From contig PHCU01000021.1 of the NCBI GenBank assembly GCA_002842345.1, positions 1 to 38,486 on the forward strand: a DNA stretch of 38,486 nucleotides, in the 5' to 3' direction. The translations under genes and the position numbers were made by a program. Source of the DNA: Betaproteobacteria bacterium HGW-Betaproteobacteria-12. Its GTDB lineage: Bacteria > Pseudomonadota > Gammaproteobacteria > Burkholderiales > Rhodocyclaceae. The notes under the pieces are model-generated. The model made no database searches. It saw only the letters and a program-made list of their open reading frames with translations, and had not been told where the DNA came from. This document shows, one piece after another, positions 9,308 to 19,112 of the stretch. The number at the start of each line of letters is the position of its first letter. Position 1 is the stretch's first letter.

Positions 9308-9772
9308 ATGGAACAGAACGAACAACCCGTTTTTGGTATCGAAAAGCTTTACGTCAAGGATCTCTCGCTGGAAGTGCCGCACGCACCCGAAGTTTTTCTC
9401 GAGCGCGAGGCCCCGCAGATCCAGATCCAGCTGAACACCGGTGGTCGCCTGGTCGGCGACAGCGTTTACGAGGTGGTGCTGACGGTGACCGTGACCGCCA
9501 AGATCGGCGAAAAGACGGTGTTCCTGGTTGAAGTCGGCCAAGGCGGCGTGTTCCGCATCCAGAATGTGCCGGAGGAACAGATCGAGCCGCTGATCGCCGT
9601 AGCCTGTCCGAACATTCTCTTCCCCTATGCCCGCGAAGTGGTGTCCGCTGCGGTCAGCCGTGCCGGCTTCCAGCCGATCATCCTGCAGCCGGTCAATTTC
9701 GAGGCCATGTACATGCAGCGTCTGCAGGAACAGGAGCAGGCTCAGGCGCCAACCGAGGTGCCGATTCAGTAA
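9308..9772 (+). CDS. secB: Protein-export chaperone SecB
   Basis: 154-residue cytosolic tetrameric chaperone that holds preproteins unfolded and hands them to SecA. The hallmarks are IEKLYVKDLSLEVPHAPEVF at the N-terminus, the GGVFRIQNVPEE segment, and LFPYAREVVSAAVSRAGFQPIILQPVNFEAMY toward the C-terminus, quoted here as the family's conserved strands and helix. Start is ATG 9308 (MEQNEQP), not the upstream in-frame ATG at 9293. It is part of the grxC-secB-gpsA block. Confidence 0.97.
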   Translation: MEQNEQPVFGIEKLYVKDLSLEVPHAPEVFLEREAPQIQIQLNTGGRLVGDSVYEVVLTVTVTAKIGEKTVFLVEVGQGGVFRIQNVPEEQIEPLIAVACPNILFPYAREVVSAAVSRAGFQPIILQPVNFEAMYMQRLQEQEQAQAPTEVPIQ

Positions 9773-9781
9773 GGGACCACG

Positions 9782-10222
9782 ATGCTGCGCCGGACACTTC
9801 TCGCCCTGAGCCTGGCCAGTGTGGCCGGTCTGGCATTGGCCAGCGACTATCGCTCCGTCGATGTGCCGGTAGCCATTCTTTACGATGCTCCGTCGCAGAA
9901 GGGGCAAAAGTTGTACCTGATCCGGGCGCAGACGCCGGTTGAAGTCGTGGTACGGCTAGAGGGGTGGCTCAAGGTACGCGATGCCGAAGGTTCGCTGGCC
10001 TGGATCGAGGCCGGGAGTCTGTCCGAGAAACGTACTCTGGTGGTCATCGCGGCCAAGGCGGAAATCCGCCAGGCGGATAACTCCGAGGCGCCGATCGTTG
10101 CCGAACTCGACAAGTGGGTGGCCATCGAGTGGCTCGGCCCGGCCGCTCCTGGCTGGGCGCGCGTCAAGCACCGCGACGGAGCGACCGGCTTCGTTCGTTC
10201 GACGCAGGTCTGGGGCCTATGA
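9782..10222 (+). CDS. Exported SH3-domain protein
   Basis: 146-residue protein with a signal peptide ([15 protein letters not shown], cleavage near residue 20) followed by two bacterial SH3-like repeats: about residues 25-75 ([19 protein letters not shown] ... [15 protein letters not shown]) and 83-145 ([20 protein letters not shown] ... [15 protein letters not shown]). Such domains usually bind peptidoglycan or peptides in the periplasm. It lies between secB and gpsA, 9 bases after secB, and its stop overlaps the gpsA start by ATGA. No enzyme domain is present; its partner is unknown. Confidence 0.88.
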   Translation: MLRRTLLALSLASVAGLALASDYRSVDVPVAILYDAPSQKGQKLYLIRAQTPVEVVVRLEGWLKVRDAEGSLAWIEAGSLSEKRTLVVIAAKAEIRQADNSEAPIVAELDKWVAIEWLGPAAPGWARVKHRDGATGFVRSTQVWGL

Positions 10223-11208
10223 AACTGACGCTGCTGGGCGCCGGTGCCTGGGGCACGGCGCTGGCCATCGCCTTTGCCGGCAAGCATCAGGTCACCCTGT
10301 GGTCGCGCGAGGAGGACGTCGCCGCCGAATTGCGCGATTTGCGTGAAAACCGGCGTTTCTTTCCGGGTTATCGGCTGCCTGATACGGTCGCCGTGACCAC
10401 AGACTTTGCGGCGGCTGTCGCCGGCGCTGAACTCCTGATCATTGCGACCCCGATCGCCGGCCTGCGACCGACTGCCGAGAAATTGCGGGGGCTTTCTACC
10501 AAGCTGCCCTTGCTCTGGGTGTGCAAGGGATTCGAAGCCGGTAGCGGCAAGCTGCCGCATCAAGTGGTTGGCGAAGTACTCGGGCAAGAGGCGGTGTTCG
10601 GTGCCTTGTCCGGTCCTAGTTTCGCCGAGGAGGTGGCGGCCGGGCAGCCGACGGCGATTGCCCTGGCGGCGAACAATCCGGCATTTGCCCGCGAGGCGGC
10701 ACGGCAACTGCATGCCGCCCGGCTGCGCATCTATGCCAATGACGATCTGGTCGGCGTCGAGGTTGGCGGGGCGGTAAAGAATGTTCTGGCCATTGCCACC
10801 GGGACCTGTGACGGTCTGGGCCTTGGTCTCAATTCCCGGGCCGCCCTGATGACCCGCGGCCTGGCCGAGATCGCCCGCCTGGGCGTCGCCCTCGGCGCCC
10901 AGCGGGAGACCTTCATGGGGCTGGCCGGCATGGGCGACCTGATCCTGACCTGTACCGGTGATTTGTCGCGCAATCGTCGCGTTGGCTTGGCGCTTGCCGA
11001 AAACAAATCGCTACCGCAGATTCTCGAAGAACTCGGTCACGTTGCTGAAGGCGTTTACACGGCGCGCGAAGTGGATCGCCTGGCAGCGGATCTGGCGGTC
11101 GACATGCCGATCTGTTCCGCCGTGGCTTCAGTTCTTGATGGGCGCCTGACGGCGCTGCAGGCAGTTGAGAAACTGATGGCGCGTGACCCTAAGGAAGAAC
11201 TGGCTTAA
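10219..11208 (+). CDS. gpsA: Glycerol-3-phosphate dehydrogenase [NAD(P)+]
   Basis: 329-residue enzyme reducing dihydroxyacetone phosphate to sn-glycerol 3-phosphate, the backbone for phospholipids. The N-terminal nucleotide-binding motif [12 protein letters not shown], the [17 protein letters not shown] segment and the catalytic-lysine region [13 protein letters not shown] are intact. Start is ATG 10219, overlapping the previous stop; an upstream in-frame ATG exists but would add residues unlike the family. The TAA stop lies in a TTAA shared with the convergent trmL stop. Confidence 0.97.
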   Translation: MKLTLLGAGAWGTALAIAFAGKHQVTLWSREEDVAAELRDLRENRRFFPGYRLPDTVAVTTDFAAAVAGAELLIIATPIAGLRPTAEKLRGLSTKLPLLWVCKGFEAGSGKLPHQVVGEVLGQEAVFGALSGPSFAEEVAAGQPTAIALAANNPAFAREAARQLHAARLRIYANDDLVGVEVGGAVKNVLAIATGTCDGLGLGLNSRAALMTRGLAEIARLGVALGAQRETFMGLAGMGDLILTCTGDLSRNRRVGLALAENKSLPQILEELGHVAEGVYTAREVDRLAADLAVDMPICSAVASVLDGRLTALQAVEKLMARDPKEELA

Positions 11209-11669
11209 ATCGCTCCGCCGAAGCCGTGTTGGCGCCAGGCTTCGAAAACGGTTACGGCGGCGGCATTCGACAGGTTCAGACTGCGCTGTCCGGGCTGCAT
11301 GGGCAGGCGAAGACGGCTCTCAAGCGGGAACTCGGCAAGAATTTCGGGCGGCAGGCCGCTGGTTTCCCGTCCGAAAACAAAAACATCCTGTTCCTCCAGG
11401 GCCGTCGCGAATGGACTGCCTTCGCCTTTGGTCGTCATGGCAAACAGGCGGCGCCCGGCCAAGGCAGCTTTGCAGGCAGCCCAGTCGGCATGCCGCAGCA
11501 CACGCGCGTATTCGTGATAGTCCAGCCCGGCCCGGCGCAGCCCCTTGTCGGTGATATCAAATCCAAGGGGCTCGACCAGGTGCAACTCAGCGCCGGTATT
11601 GGCGCACAAGCGGATGATGTTGCCGGTGTTGGGCGGAATTTCCGGTTGGTAGAGGACGACGGCAAACAC
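11205..11669 (-). CDS. trmL: tRNA (cytidine(34)-2'-O)-methyltransferase TrmL
   Basis: 154-residue SPOUT-class enzyme that 2'-O-methylates the wobble base of leucine tRNAs using S-adenosylmethionine. The N-terminal [19 protein letters not shown], the FGRETSGLP motif and the [19 protein letters not shown] knot are all diagnostic. The length is standard. It is convergent with gpsA, sharing TTAA for both stops. The gpsA-trmL neighbourhood is also found in Gammaproteobacteria, where cysE often lies between; it is absent here. Confidence 0.96.
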   Translation of the reverse strand: MFAVVLYQPEIPPNTGNIIRLCANTGAELHLVEPLGFDITDKGLRRAGLDYHEYARVLRHADWAACKAALAGRRLFAMTTKGEGSPFATALEEQDVFVFGRETSGLPPEILAEFPLESRLRLPMQPGQRSLNLSNAAAVTVFEAWRQHGFGGAI

Positions 11670-11718
11670 AGGAGGGCAGAATTCGTTCGGTAGGAAAAGC
11701 CCGCGATTAGATCACGGA

Positions 11719-12438
11719 TTAGTGCTTCAGCGCGCGGGCGGCGACGGCGACAGTGATCTCGCGGGCACCGTGCAGCTTCAGCACGCGGGCACATTCGCCG
11801 ACGGAGGCACCGGTGGTCATCACGTCATCGACCAGGATGATATGTCGCCCGCTCAGGTCGGCGTTACAGGCGAAGGCGCCGCGGACATTGCGGCGCCGCT
11901 CAGGGGGAGTGAGTTCGGCCTGGGGCGGGGTCGGCCGCTGGCGTGCCAGGCAGTTGCCCAGCATCGGCAATTGCAGCTGTCGCGCGGTGGCGCGGGCGAT
12001 TTCCAGGGCCTGGTTGAAGCCGCGTTCACGCAGTCGGGCGGGATGCAGAGGCATGGGGATGAGCCACTGGTCGTCGGCGTTCAGGTGCACTGCGATGCTT
12101 TGGCCAAGCCAGCCGGCGATGCTGATCCGGTGCTGATATTTCAAGGCATGAATGATGCGGTCGACGGGGAAGTCGTAACGCCATAGGGCGACGGTGCGAT
12201 CGAAATACGGCGGCTCCTTCAGGCAGGCCCCGCAGCGTTCGCCGTGGGTCGTCGGTTCGGCGCACTGCGGGCAGTGGATCGCCGGTGCGGCGGGCAACTC
12301 GGCATGGCAGTCCGGGCAGAGCAGGTGCTTGCCAGCATCGCCCCCGCAGAGCAGGCAAGTCCCCGGCAGCAGCGCCTCGCGGCACTGCCGGGCGAGATGT
12401 GTTACAGGGGCTATCAGTCCCTGGGGTAAAATTGACAT
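11719..12438 (-). CDS. comF: ComF family phosphoribosyltransferase-like protein
   Basis: 239-residue protein related to competence protein ComF. The N-terminal region carries several zinc-type cysteine pairs (CLLCGG, CPDC, CPQC, CGAC) and the C-terminal half is a type I phosphoribosyltransferase fold with the PRPP-loop motif IILVDDVMTTGAS. Start is ATG 12438, with GAGGAGG nine bases upstream. In naturally competent bacteria ComF helps DNA uptake; in many others its role is not known. It is divergent from bioB, and in betaproteobacteria is often found next to biotin genes. Confidence 0.93.
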   Translation of the reverse strand: MSILPQGLIAPVTHLARQCREALLPGTCLLCGGDAGKHLLCPDCHAELPAAPAIHCPQCAEPTTHGERCGACLKEPPYFDRTVALWRYDFPVDRIIHALKYQHRISIAGWLGQSIAVHLNADDQWLIPMPLHPARLRERGFNQALEIARATARQLQLPMLGNCLARQRPTPPQAELTPPERRRNVRGAFACNADLSGRHIILVDDVMTTGASVGECARVLKLHGAREITVAVAARALKH

Positions 12439-12519
12439 CGCCGCGCGCCTCCTCAATAATGCATAATTACGGGCGATATTCGCCCCGGTCTTTCCGCACT
12501 TTTCTCAGCAAGGTCTTAA

Positions 12520-13503
12520 ATGCAAGCTAGTTCTCTCGTCGCCGTTCCTGCCGTTTCGCCTTCGACTTCAAATCGCCGCTGGACAGTCGATGAGGTGCTT
12601 GCGCTCTACGACCTGCCGTTGATGGATTTGATCTGGCAGGCCCAAGGCGTCCATCGCCAGAATTTTGATGCCAACGCCATTCAACGCTCGACGCTCCTTT
12701 CGGTCAAGACCGGCGGCTGTTCCGAGGACTGTGGCTATTGTTCGCAATCGGCGCGCTATGACACGGATCTCGAGCGCGAGCGCCTGATGCCGCTCGACGA
12801 AGTTCTTGCGGCCGCCCGTGTCGCCAAGGAGAAGGGCGCCTCGCGCTTCTGCATGGGGGCGGCGTGGAAAGGGCCGAAGGACAACGATCTGGATAGCGTT
12901 CTCGCCATGGTGCGCGAGGTCAAGGCGCTTGGCATGCAGACGTGCGTGACGCTGGGCATGCTCAAGGATGGGCAGGCCGAAAAACTCAAGCAGGCCGGTC
13001 TCGATTATTACAACCATAATCTGGACACTGACAAGGAGTTCTACGGTCAGGTCATCAAGAGCCATACCCACGATGATCGTCTCGATACCCTTGGTCAGGT
13101 ACGCGATGCCGGGATCAATGTCTGTTCCGGGGGCATCATCGGCATGGGCGAGTCGCGCAAGAATCGTGCGGCGCTGATCGTCCAGCTGGCCAATCTGCCG
13201 CAGCCACCGGAATCGGTGCCGATCAACAACCTAGTGCCGATTCCCGGCACGCCGCTGGCCAATGTTCCGCGTCTCGACCCGTTCGAGTTCGTCCGCACCA
13301 TTGCAGCAGCGCGCATCACCATGCCGGCCTCCTGGGTCCGCCTGTCGGCTGGCCGTCAGGAAATGACCGACGAATTGCAGGCCTTGTGTTTCCTGGCCGG
13401 AGCGAATTCGATGTTCTATGGCGATCATCTGCTGACGACCGGCAATCCCGAGATTGACCGCGACGACGCCTTGTTCGCCCGTCTTGGCGTGAAGGCCGTT
13501 TGA
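12520..13503 (+). CDS. bioB: Biotin synthase
   Basis: 327-residue radical SAM enzyme that inserts sulfur into dethiobiotin. The Cys-x3-Cys-x2-Cys cluster motif is CSEDCGYC, followed by SQSARYD; other conserved blocks are [31 protein letters not shown] and AGANSMFYG. The start ATG 12520 follows an AAGG. It overlaps bioC by 4 bases. No bioF, bioA or bioD lies in this window. Confidence 0.98.
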   Translation: MQASSLVAVPAVSPSTSNRRWTVDEVLALYDLPLMDLIWQAQGVHRQNFDANAIQRSTLLSVKTGGCSEDCGYCSQSARYDTDLERERLMPLDEVLAAARVAKEKGASRFCMGAAWKGPKDNDLDSVLAMVREVKALGMQTCVTLGMLKDGQAEKLKQAGLDYYNHNLDTDKEFYGQVIKSHTHDDRLDTLGQVRDAGINVCSGGIIGMGESRKNRAALIVQLANLPQPPESVPINNLVPIPGTPLANVPRLDPFEFVRTIAAARITMPASWVRLSAGRQEMTDELQALCFLAGANSMFYGDHLLTTGNPEIDRDDALFARLGVKAV

Positions 13504-14378
13504 AGCCAAAATTTGTCGATCAACAGCAGGTCGGCCGCCGCTTCGCGCAGGTTGCCGAGCGTTACGACGACGGCGATTTCTTTGCCCGCGAGATTGATCG
13601 GCGGATGCAGGAGCGACTGGATTTTGTCAGCCTCCAGCCGGCTCGGATTGTCGATCTTGGCTGCAGCAGGGGCGGCAGCTTTGCCGGGCTGACGGCACGC
13701 TATCCTTCCGCCGAATTACTGGGCGTTGATCTGGTGCCGGCGATGCTGAAGTCGGAAAAACCTGGGATGTCAGGTTGGCAGCGCTGGCTGGGGTTCGGCA
13801 AGCCGGCGGGTCCGCTGCGACTGGCCGCCGATGCCGCGCAATTGCCGTTGCCGGCAGGATGCGCCGGGCTGCTCTGGTCCAACCTACTGATGCACTGGCT
13901 GGACGACCCTCTGCCGGCAATGGCCGAGGCGCATCGCGTACTTGAGGTGGGGGGGCTGTTGATGTTCTCGACCCTCGGTCCCGACTCGTTGAAGGAATTG
14001 CGTAGTTCCTTTGTCGACGGGCAGGCCCACACCCAGCGCTTTATCGACATGCACGATCTTGGCGACATGCTGGTGGGTAGTGGTTTTGCCGATCCGGTCA
14101 TGGACATGGAAGTGATCACGCTGACCTATGACGATCTCGATTCCATGCTCGTTGAATTGCGCGCAGCTGGCTCCGGCTGCGCCATGCAGGCGCGCCCTCG
14201 CGGTCTGATGGGGCGCCGTGCCTGGCAGATGGCGCGCACCGCCTATGAGGCCATGCGCCGCGACGGCAAGTTGCCGGCGACCTTTGAGGTGGTTTATGGC
14301 CATGCCTGGAAGGCGGCACCGAAACAGGCTGCCGACGGGCGGGCGATCATCCGCTTCGACCGGCCGCGGAACCGCTGA
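13500..14378 (+). CDS. bioC: Malonyl-ACP O-methyltransferase BioC-like
   Basis: 292-residue SAM-dependent methyltransferase. Motif I is [10 protein letters not shown], and the middle contains [20 protein letters not shown] and the post-motif [14 protein letters not shown] region typical of BioC, which masks malonyl-ACP so that fatty acid synthase can build the pimeloyl chain of biotin. Start is TTG at 13500, overlapping the bioB stop (TTGA). A general SAM methyltransferase role cannot be excluded, but the bioB linkage supports BioC. The TGA stop directly abuts the stop of convergent msrQ within TGATCA. Confidence 0.9.
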   Translation: MKPKFVDQQQVGRRFAQVAERYDDGDFFAREIDRRMQERLDFVSLQPARIVDLGCSRGGSFAGLTARYPSAELLGVDLVPAMLKSEKPGMSGWQRWLGFGKPAGPLRLAADAAQLPLPAGCAGLLWSNLLMHWLDDPLPAMAEAHRVLEVGGLLMFSTLGPDSLKELRSSFVDGQAHTQRFIDMHDLGDMLVGSGFADPVMDMEVITLTYDDLDSMLVELRAAGSGCAMQARPRGLMGRRAWQMARTAYEAMRRDGKLPATFEVVYGHAWKAAPKQAADGRAIIRFDRPRNR

Positions 14379-15044
14379 TCAGTCCGGTTTCTGCTTGAAG
14401 AACTTGATCGGCTTGGCGCCCTGAAAGCGCGCTACCGGAATTGCCTTGCGTCGGCGTTCGCGCATCCGCCAGGCGAGAAGCAAGGCCAGTGCCGCGGTAT
14501 AGGCGATTGGCCAGAGAAGCTCGGCGAGCTCGCTCAGCCAGAAGTAATGCACGCAGGCAAGAATGCCGATCAGGTAAATGCTGCGGTGCAGTTCCTGCCA
14601 GCGCAGGCCGCCCAGACGACGGACGGCCCACTGGCTGGACGTTGCGGCCAGCGGAATCAGCAATACGAAAGCGGCAAAGCCGACGCTGACAAAGGGACGC
14701 TTGAAGACATCACGGGCGATCGCCTCGAGTTCGAAGCCGTGATCCAGGCCGATGAATGTCAGGAAATGCAGCGCTGCGTAGAAAAAGGTGAATAGTCCGA
14801 ACATGCGGCGCAGGCGCAACAGCCAGTGCAGTTGGGTGATGGCGCGCAAGGGCGAGACACAAAGGGTCAGCAGGAGCAGATTGAAGGTCCAGATCCCTGT
14901 CCAGCGCTGGACAAATTCGATCGGTTCTTCCGGGAAATCGTCTGCCCAGGCAAGCAGCAGCAAGCGAGTAGCAGGGAGCAGGCAGAGGCCGAACAGCATG
15001 GCTTTTAGCCATGTCAGTTGTCGGGAGTCAGGCTGGAAAGTCAT
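14379..15044 (-). CDS. msrQ: Haem-binding membrane subunit MsrQ (YedZ)
   Basis: 221-residue inner-membrane cytochrome b-type protein with about six hydrophobic segments and conserved histidines (RRMFGLFTFFYAALHFLTF, LRWQELHRSIYLIG, CVHYFW). In the known system it passes quinone or flavin electrons to the periplasmic molybdoenzyme MsrP, which repairs methionine sulfoxide. Start is ATG 15044 (MTFQPDSRQLTW). Unusually, msrP is not adjacent on either side; its neighbours are bioC and an HDOD protein. Confidence 0.92.
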   Translation of the reverse strand: MTFQPDSRQLTWLKAMLFGLCLLPATRLLLLAWADDFPEEPIEFVQRWTGIWTFNLLLLTLCVSPLRAITQLHWLLRLRRMFGLFTFFYAALHFLTFIGLDHGFELEAIARDVFKRPFVSVGFAAFVLLIPLAATSSQWAVRRLGGLRWQELHRSIYLIGILACVHYFWLSELAELLWPIAYTAALALLLAWRMRERRRKAIPVARFQGAKPIKFFKQKPD

Positions 15045-15104
15045 CAATGGCCTATCGTTGCTGTCGACGCCCAACGTGTTATTACGCGCTGGCGGGACTC
15101 GCGT

Positions 15105-15950
15105 TTAAAGCGCCAGCGCCGTTCGCAGGTCGCGAATGTCTTCCTCGGCTTCGTCTAGCAAGTCGGCGAAGCGGGCACGGTCACCGATGGCCTTCTCCGC
15201 CCAGCCGGGATCGATTTCAATTGGGAGCCCATGTGCGGAGTCCATGGCGAGCAAATTGGCAAAATACAGTATGTCGCGAATGTTCGAAGGGGCTTCGATG
15301 TTCTGCGGTTGGTCGTGATCACGCACCGCTTCGGTGATGTGCTCAGGCAGACCCAGAATGTGCAGCAGACTTTCGCCGATGCTCTCGTGCCAGCCTTTGA
15401 TCAGGTCGAGCATCGCCTCGCGATTGTCGCGGTATTCCTGATACTCTGCGGCGCGAAACAGCAGATAGAAGATGCCGATGTCGTGAACCAGGCCGGCGAG
15501 CATCGCTTCGTCGGGCTTGACACGGCCGATGCGCCGGGCCAGCACGCGGGCGATGGCCGCTACCTGCAGCGAATGCTCCCAGGCTTGGTGGGCGATGTCG
15601 TCATAGGCGGCCAGATTGCGCGACTTCAGCATCTGGTCCATGGCGACGGCTAGCGAGGTCGTTCGCACGGCCTCAAACCCGAGGCGCGTGATGGCCGTGG
15701 AGAGGTCGCTGACGCGCTTGCCGGAGGGGTTATAGCTGACCGAATTGGCCAGCCGCAGGAGCTTGCTGGAAATCAGCGGCTCGATGCCAACTACCTGGGC
15801 AATGCGTTCCAGGCTGGCGAGCGGATCCTTCAGGGAATTGCGGACCAGTATGGCGGCATCCATACAAGTCGGGAAGTTGATGTCGCCCGACAGGTCGCGG
15901 GCGATGTCTTCAAGAATGCGGAAGTGAATCCGCGGATCGATTTCGGACAT
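15105..15950 (-). CDS. HDOD domain protein
   Basis: 281-residue cytoplasmic protein with one HDOD domain covering about residues 20-220; the phrases LLRLANSVSYNPSGKRVSDLSTAITRLG and MLAGLVHDIGIFYLLF are typical. HDOD proteins act in signalling as scaffolds and often lack phosphodiesterase activity. No GGDEF, EAL or receiver domain is attached. Start is ATG 15950, one base after the stop of the CBS-domain gene, so the two are probably cotranslated. The ligand and pathway are unknown. Confidence 0.9.
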   Translation of the reverse strand: MSEIDPRIHFRILEDIARDLSGDINFPTCMDAAILVRNSLKDPLASLERIAQVVGIEPLISSKLLRLANSVSYNPSGKRVSDLSTAITRLGFEAVRTTSLAVAMDQMLKSRNLAAYDDIAHQAWEHSLQVAAIARVLARRIGRVKPDEAMLAGLVHDIGIFYLLFRAAEYQEYRDNREAMLDLIKGWHESIGESLLHILGLPEHITEAVRDHDQPQNIEAPSNIRDILYFANLLAMDSAHGLPIEIDPGWAEKAIGDRARFADLLDEAEEDIRDLRTALAL

Positions 15951-15951
15951 G

Positions 15952-16401
15952 TCAGCTGGCGATGTGATGCTCTCCGCTGATGTAGCGTTCCAGTTCATTT
16001 ATCAAAAACTGCTGTGAACTGATGGTTTCCTTGACCATGTCACCGATCGAAATCAGCCCGGCCACGGTGCCGTCATCATCGAGCACCGGCAGGTGGCGGA
16101 AACGTTTTTCCGTCATCAGCGCCATGCATTCTTGCAGGGTGGCGGTTTTCGTTACGTAGGCGACGCGCTCGCTCATCACTTCGCGTACCGGCGTTTCCTT
16201 GGAGGTCTTGCCGTGCAGGATCATCTTGCGGGCATAGTCGCGCTCGGAAAAGATGCCGACCAGTTGCTCACCATCGAGTACCAGGACCGCACCGACATCG
16301 TGCTTGGCCATGACGGAGAGCGCATGGAAGACGGAGTCTCCCGGCGCAACGACGGCAAGAGGACGCTGTTTTTCGGCCAGCAACTGCTTTAGTGTTTTCA
16401 T
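15952..16401 (-). CDS. Two-CBS-domain protein
   Basis: 149-residue protein made almost wholly of a tandem CBS pair: first repeat about residues 15-70 ([26 protein letters not shown]), second about 78-135 ([26 protein letters not shown]). Paired CBS repeats bind adenosine nucleotides and act as energy or nucleotide sensors. No catalytic domain is present. It heads a two-gene unit with the HDOD protein, with a gap of one base, so a sensor plus effector pair is plausible. Confidence 0.92.
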   Translation of the reverse strand: MKTLKQLLAEKQRPLAVVAPGDSVFHALSVMAKHDVGAVLVLDGEQLVGIFSERDYARKMILHGKTSKETPVREVMSERVAYVTKTATLQECMALMTEKRFRHLPVLDDDGTVAGLISIGDMVKETISSQQFLINELERYISGEHHIAS

Positions 16402-16476
16402 GGATATCTCCTCTATCGGGTGTTTGTTGTCGGGTCAGTCTATCCCCATGGGCTAGGGCTGCCAAGCCTTGAAAAC

Positions 16477-16502
16477 AAAAAGGCAGCCGAAGCTGCCTTT
16501 TT
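16477..16502 (-). terminator. Rho-independent terminator of cytochrome c4 gene
   Basis: On the minus strand a six-base-pair stem GGCAGC/GCTGCC closes on a TTCG tetraloop and runs into TTTTT. It begins 16 bases after the cytochrome stop codon. A-tracts on the other side make it possibly bidirectional, but no plus-strand gene ends here. Confidence 0.88.
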
Positions 16503-16518
16503 CGTGGAAGTCTGCGGA

Positions 16519-17154
16519 TTAGCGCAGGCCGGCGGCGTATTCGGCGACCGCCTGGATTTCCACATCGGACAGTTTGGCGGCGATCATGCGCATCATGCTT
16601 TCCGTATCGTTGGCGCGTTCGCCAATGCGGAAGGCCTTCAACTGGACTTCGGTGTATTCGGCGAACTGACCGGCCAAGCGGGGGTACTGGGCGGGCAGGC
16701 CGGCGCCGGCCGGGCCGTGGCAACCGGCACAGGCCGGAACGCCCTTCTTGAAATCGCCTTGGCGCCACAGTCGCTGGCCAAGGGCAATCTTCGCCTCGTC
16801 CTTGGCGACGGCCGGGTTCAGCTTCTGGCTGGCGAACCAGGCAGCGACGTTGCGCATGTCGTCGTCGGAAAGGGCCGCAACCATGCCGGCCATGATCGGA
16901 TTGTTGCGGAGCGCCGGCTTGCCGTCGACCGACTTGAAGTTGCTCAGTTGCTTGTAGATGTACGGTTCGATCTGGCCGGCCAGGTGGGGGTTGGCCGAGG
17001 TCAAGCTGTTGCCGTCTGCGCCATGGCAGGCGACGCAGATCGATTCGGCGACGATCTTGCCCTTGGCAGGGTCAGCCTTGTTCTTGGCATCTTCGGCAGC
17101 ATGAGCGATGACAGTGGTGGCAAGAAGAATTGCCATTGCTGCGGAACGAATCAT
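16519..17154 (-). CDS. Cytochrome c4 family dihaem protein
   Basis: 211-residue periplasmic electron carrier with two fused c-type domains. The signal peptide ends near residue 19 (VIAHAA); haem sites are Cys40-x2-Cys43-His44 (CVACH) and Cys142-x2-Cys145-His146 (CAGCH). Likely axial methionines are in the NNPIMAGM and ESMMRMIA regions. Cytochromes c4 deliver electrons to terminal oxidases such as cbb3, or to nitrogen-oxide or (per)chlorate respiratory enzymes. A good AGGAG precedes the start. It is divergent from engB with its own terminator, so it is probably monocistronic. Confidence 0.94.
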   Translation of the reverse strand: MIRSAAMAILLATTVIAHAAEDAKNKADPAKGKIVAESICVACHGADGNSLTSANPHLAGQIEPYIYKQLSNFKSVDGKPALRNNPIMAGMVAALSDDDMRNVAAWFASQKLNPAVAKDEAKIALGQRLWRQGDFKKGVPACAGCHGPAGAGLPAQYPRLAGQFAEYTEVQLKAFRIGERANDTESMMRMIAAKLSDVEIQAVAEYAAGLR

Positions 17155-17262
17155 TTGCGAGCTCCTTGTACGCGTTTGTGGGCGCTTTGGCCGGAACGGG
17201 AAGTTTCAAACCTGTTATTCTATAACACTTCGCCCAGCCATGGCGGGCCTTCCGAGTTTTTT

Positions 17263-17925
17263 ATGCCTCTGTTCCAGCAGGCGGTTTTCCTGACAACCGT
17301 CGCCAATCTCCGTGATCTGCCGCAGGATTCCGTTCGCGAAGTCGCCTTCGCCGGGCGCTCGAATGCCGGCAAGTCGTCCGCCATCAATACGCTCGCCGGG
17401 CGCGTCCGTCTGGCCTATGTCAGCAAGACGCCGGGCCGTACGCAGCACCTGAATTACTTCACCCTGGCCGACGGCAAGTACTTCGTCGACCTGCCCGGTT
17501 ATGGCTACGCCAAGGCGCCGGAAGCCATCCGCTCGCAGTGGGAGGGGCTGATCGGGCCCTATCTCAACAAGCGGGCGCAACTGGCCGGACTGGTGGTGAT
17601 CATGGATATCCGCCGGCCGATGACCGATCTCGATCTGCGCCTGATCGACTGGTTCCGGCCGACCGGGCGGCCGATCCACATCCTGCTGTCGAAAGCCGAC
17701 AAGCTGAGCCGCCAAGAGCAGACTAAGGCACTACGCTCGGTCAAGGCCGAGGTGGCCACCTGGGGGGATGCCGAACTGTACTCGGTGCAGCTGTTCTCCA
17801 GCCTGAAGAAGACCGGGGTTGACGACGCAGAGGCAGTCCTCGCCGGCTGGCTCGATATTCCGCGTAAGACGCTGGAAAACAAAGGGCCCCCGGATAAGGG
17901 GGGTCCGGGGGCCAAAATGCCTTGA
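17263..17925 (+). CDS. engB: Ribosome biogenesis GTPase EngB (YsxC/YihA)
   Basis: 220-residue GTPase needed for late large-subunit assembly. G1 is [11 protein letters not shown]3 is DLPGYG, G4 is LSKADKL and the switch region contains [12 protein letters not shown]. Start is ATG 17263 ([10 protein letters not shown]); the frame remains open far upstream, across the cytochrome gene, but this is accidental. The protein ends in a Gly/Pro/Lys tail (about 15 residues) not usual for the family; this tail is encoded by a perfect 10-bp inverted repeat. Confidence 0.96.
   Translation: MPLFQQAVFLTTVANLRDLPQDSVREVAFAGRSNAGKSSAINTLAGRVRLAYVSKTPGRTQHLNYFTLADGKYFVDLPGYGYAKAPEAIRSQWEGLIGPYLNKRAQLAGLVVIMDIRRPMTDLDLRLIDWFRPTGRPIHILLSKADKLSRQEQTKALRSVKAEVATWGDAELYSVQLFSSLKKTGVDDAEAVLAGWLDIPRKTLENKGPPDKGGPGAKMP
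17885..17913. repeat. Perfect 10-bp inverted repeat inside engB 3' end
   Basis: GGCCCCCGGA (17885-17894) and TCCGGGGGCC (17904-17913) form a perfect stem around a 9-base loop of TAAGGGGGG. There is no T tract on the plus strand; on the minus strand the stem is followed by CTTTGTTTTCC. It could stabilise the engB mRNA 3' end or stop antisense transcription. Confidence 0.75.
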
Positions 17926-17990
17926 CGTGGTCAAGACACCCGCTCAGGGAGGTGAAGCGGGAGACAGCGCGTGCCATCTGGTTGCTCTGA

Positions 17991-19061
<1,071 letters not shown>

Positions 19062-19080
19062 GCGCGTGCCGCGCTAACGG

Positions 19081-19112
19081 CGGGCGGTCCCTTGGGCCGC
19101 CCGTTGTCGTTT
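19081..19112 (+). terminator. Rho-independent terminator of hemB
   Basis: CGGGCGG (19081-19087) pairs with CCGCCCG (19097-19103); three more pairs, one of them G-T, close a CTT loop. TTGTCGTTT follows, a moderate T tract. It lies between the convergent ends of hemB and slmA and touches the slmA stop. Confidence 0.75.

Noticed and set aside
16420..17262. Long N-terminal extension of EngB
   Set aside because: The open frame crosses the whole cytochrome c4 gene in antisense. EngB homology starts at 17263 with a normal N-terminus.
17939..17961. Short inverted repeat CCCGCT/AGCGGG upstream of hemB
   Set aside because: The stem is only six pairs with an 11-base loop and no T tract, so it could be chance in GC-rich DNA.
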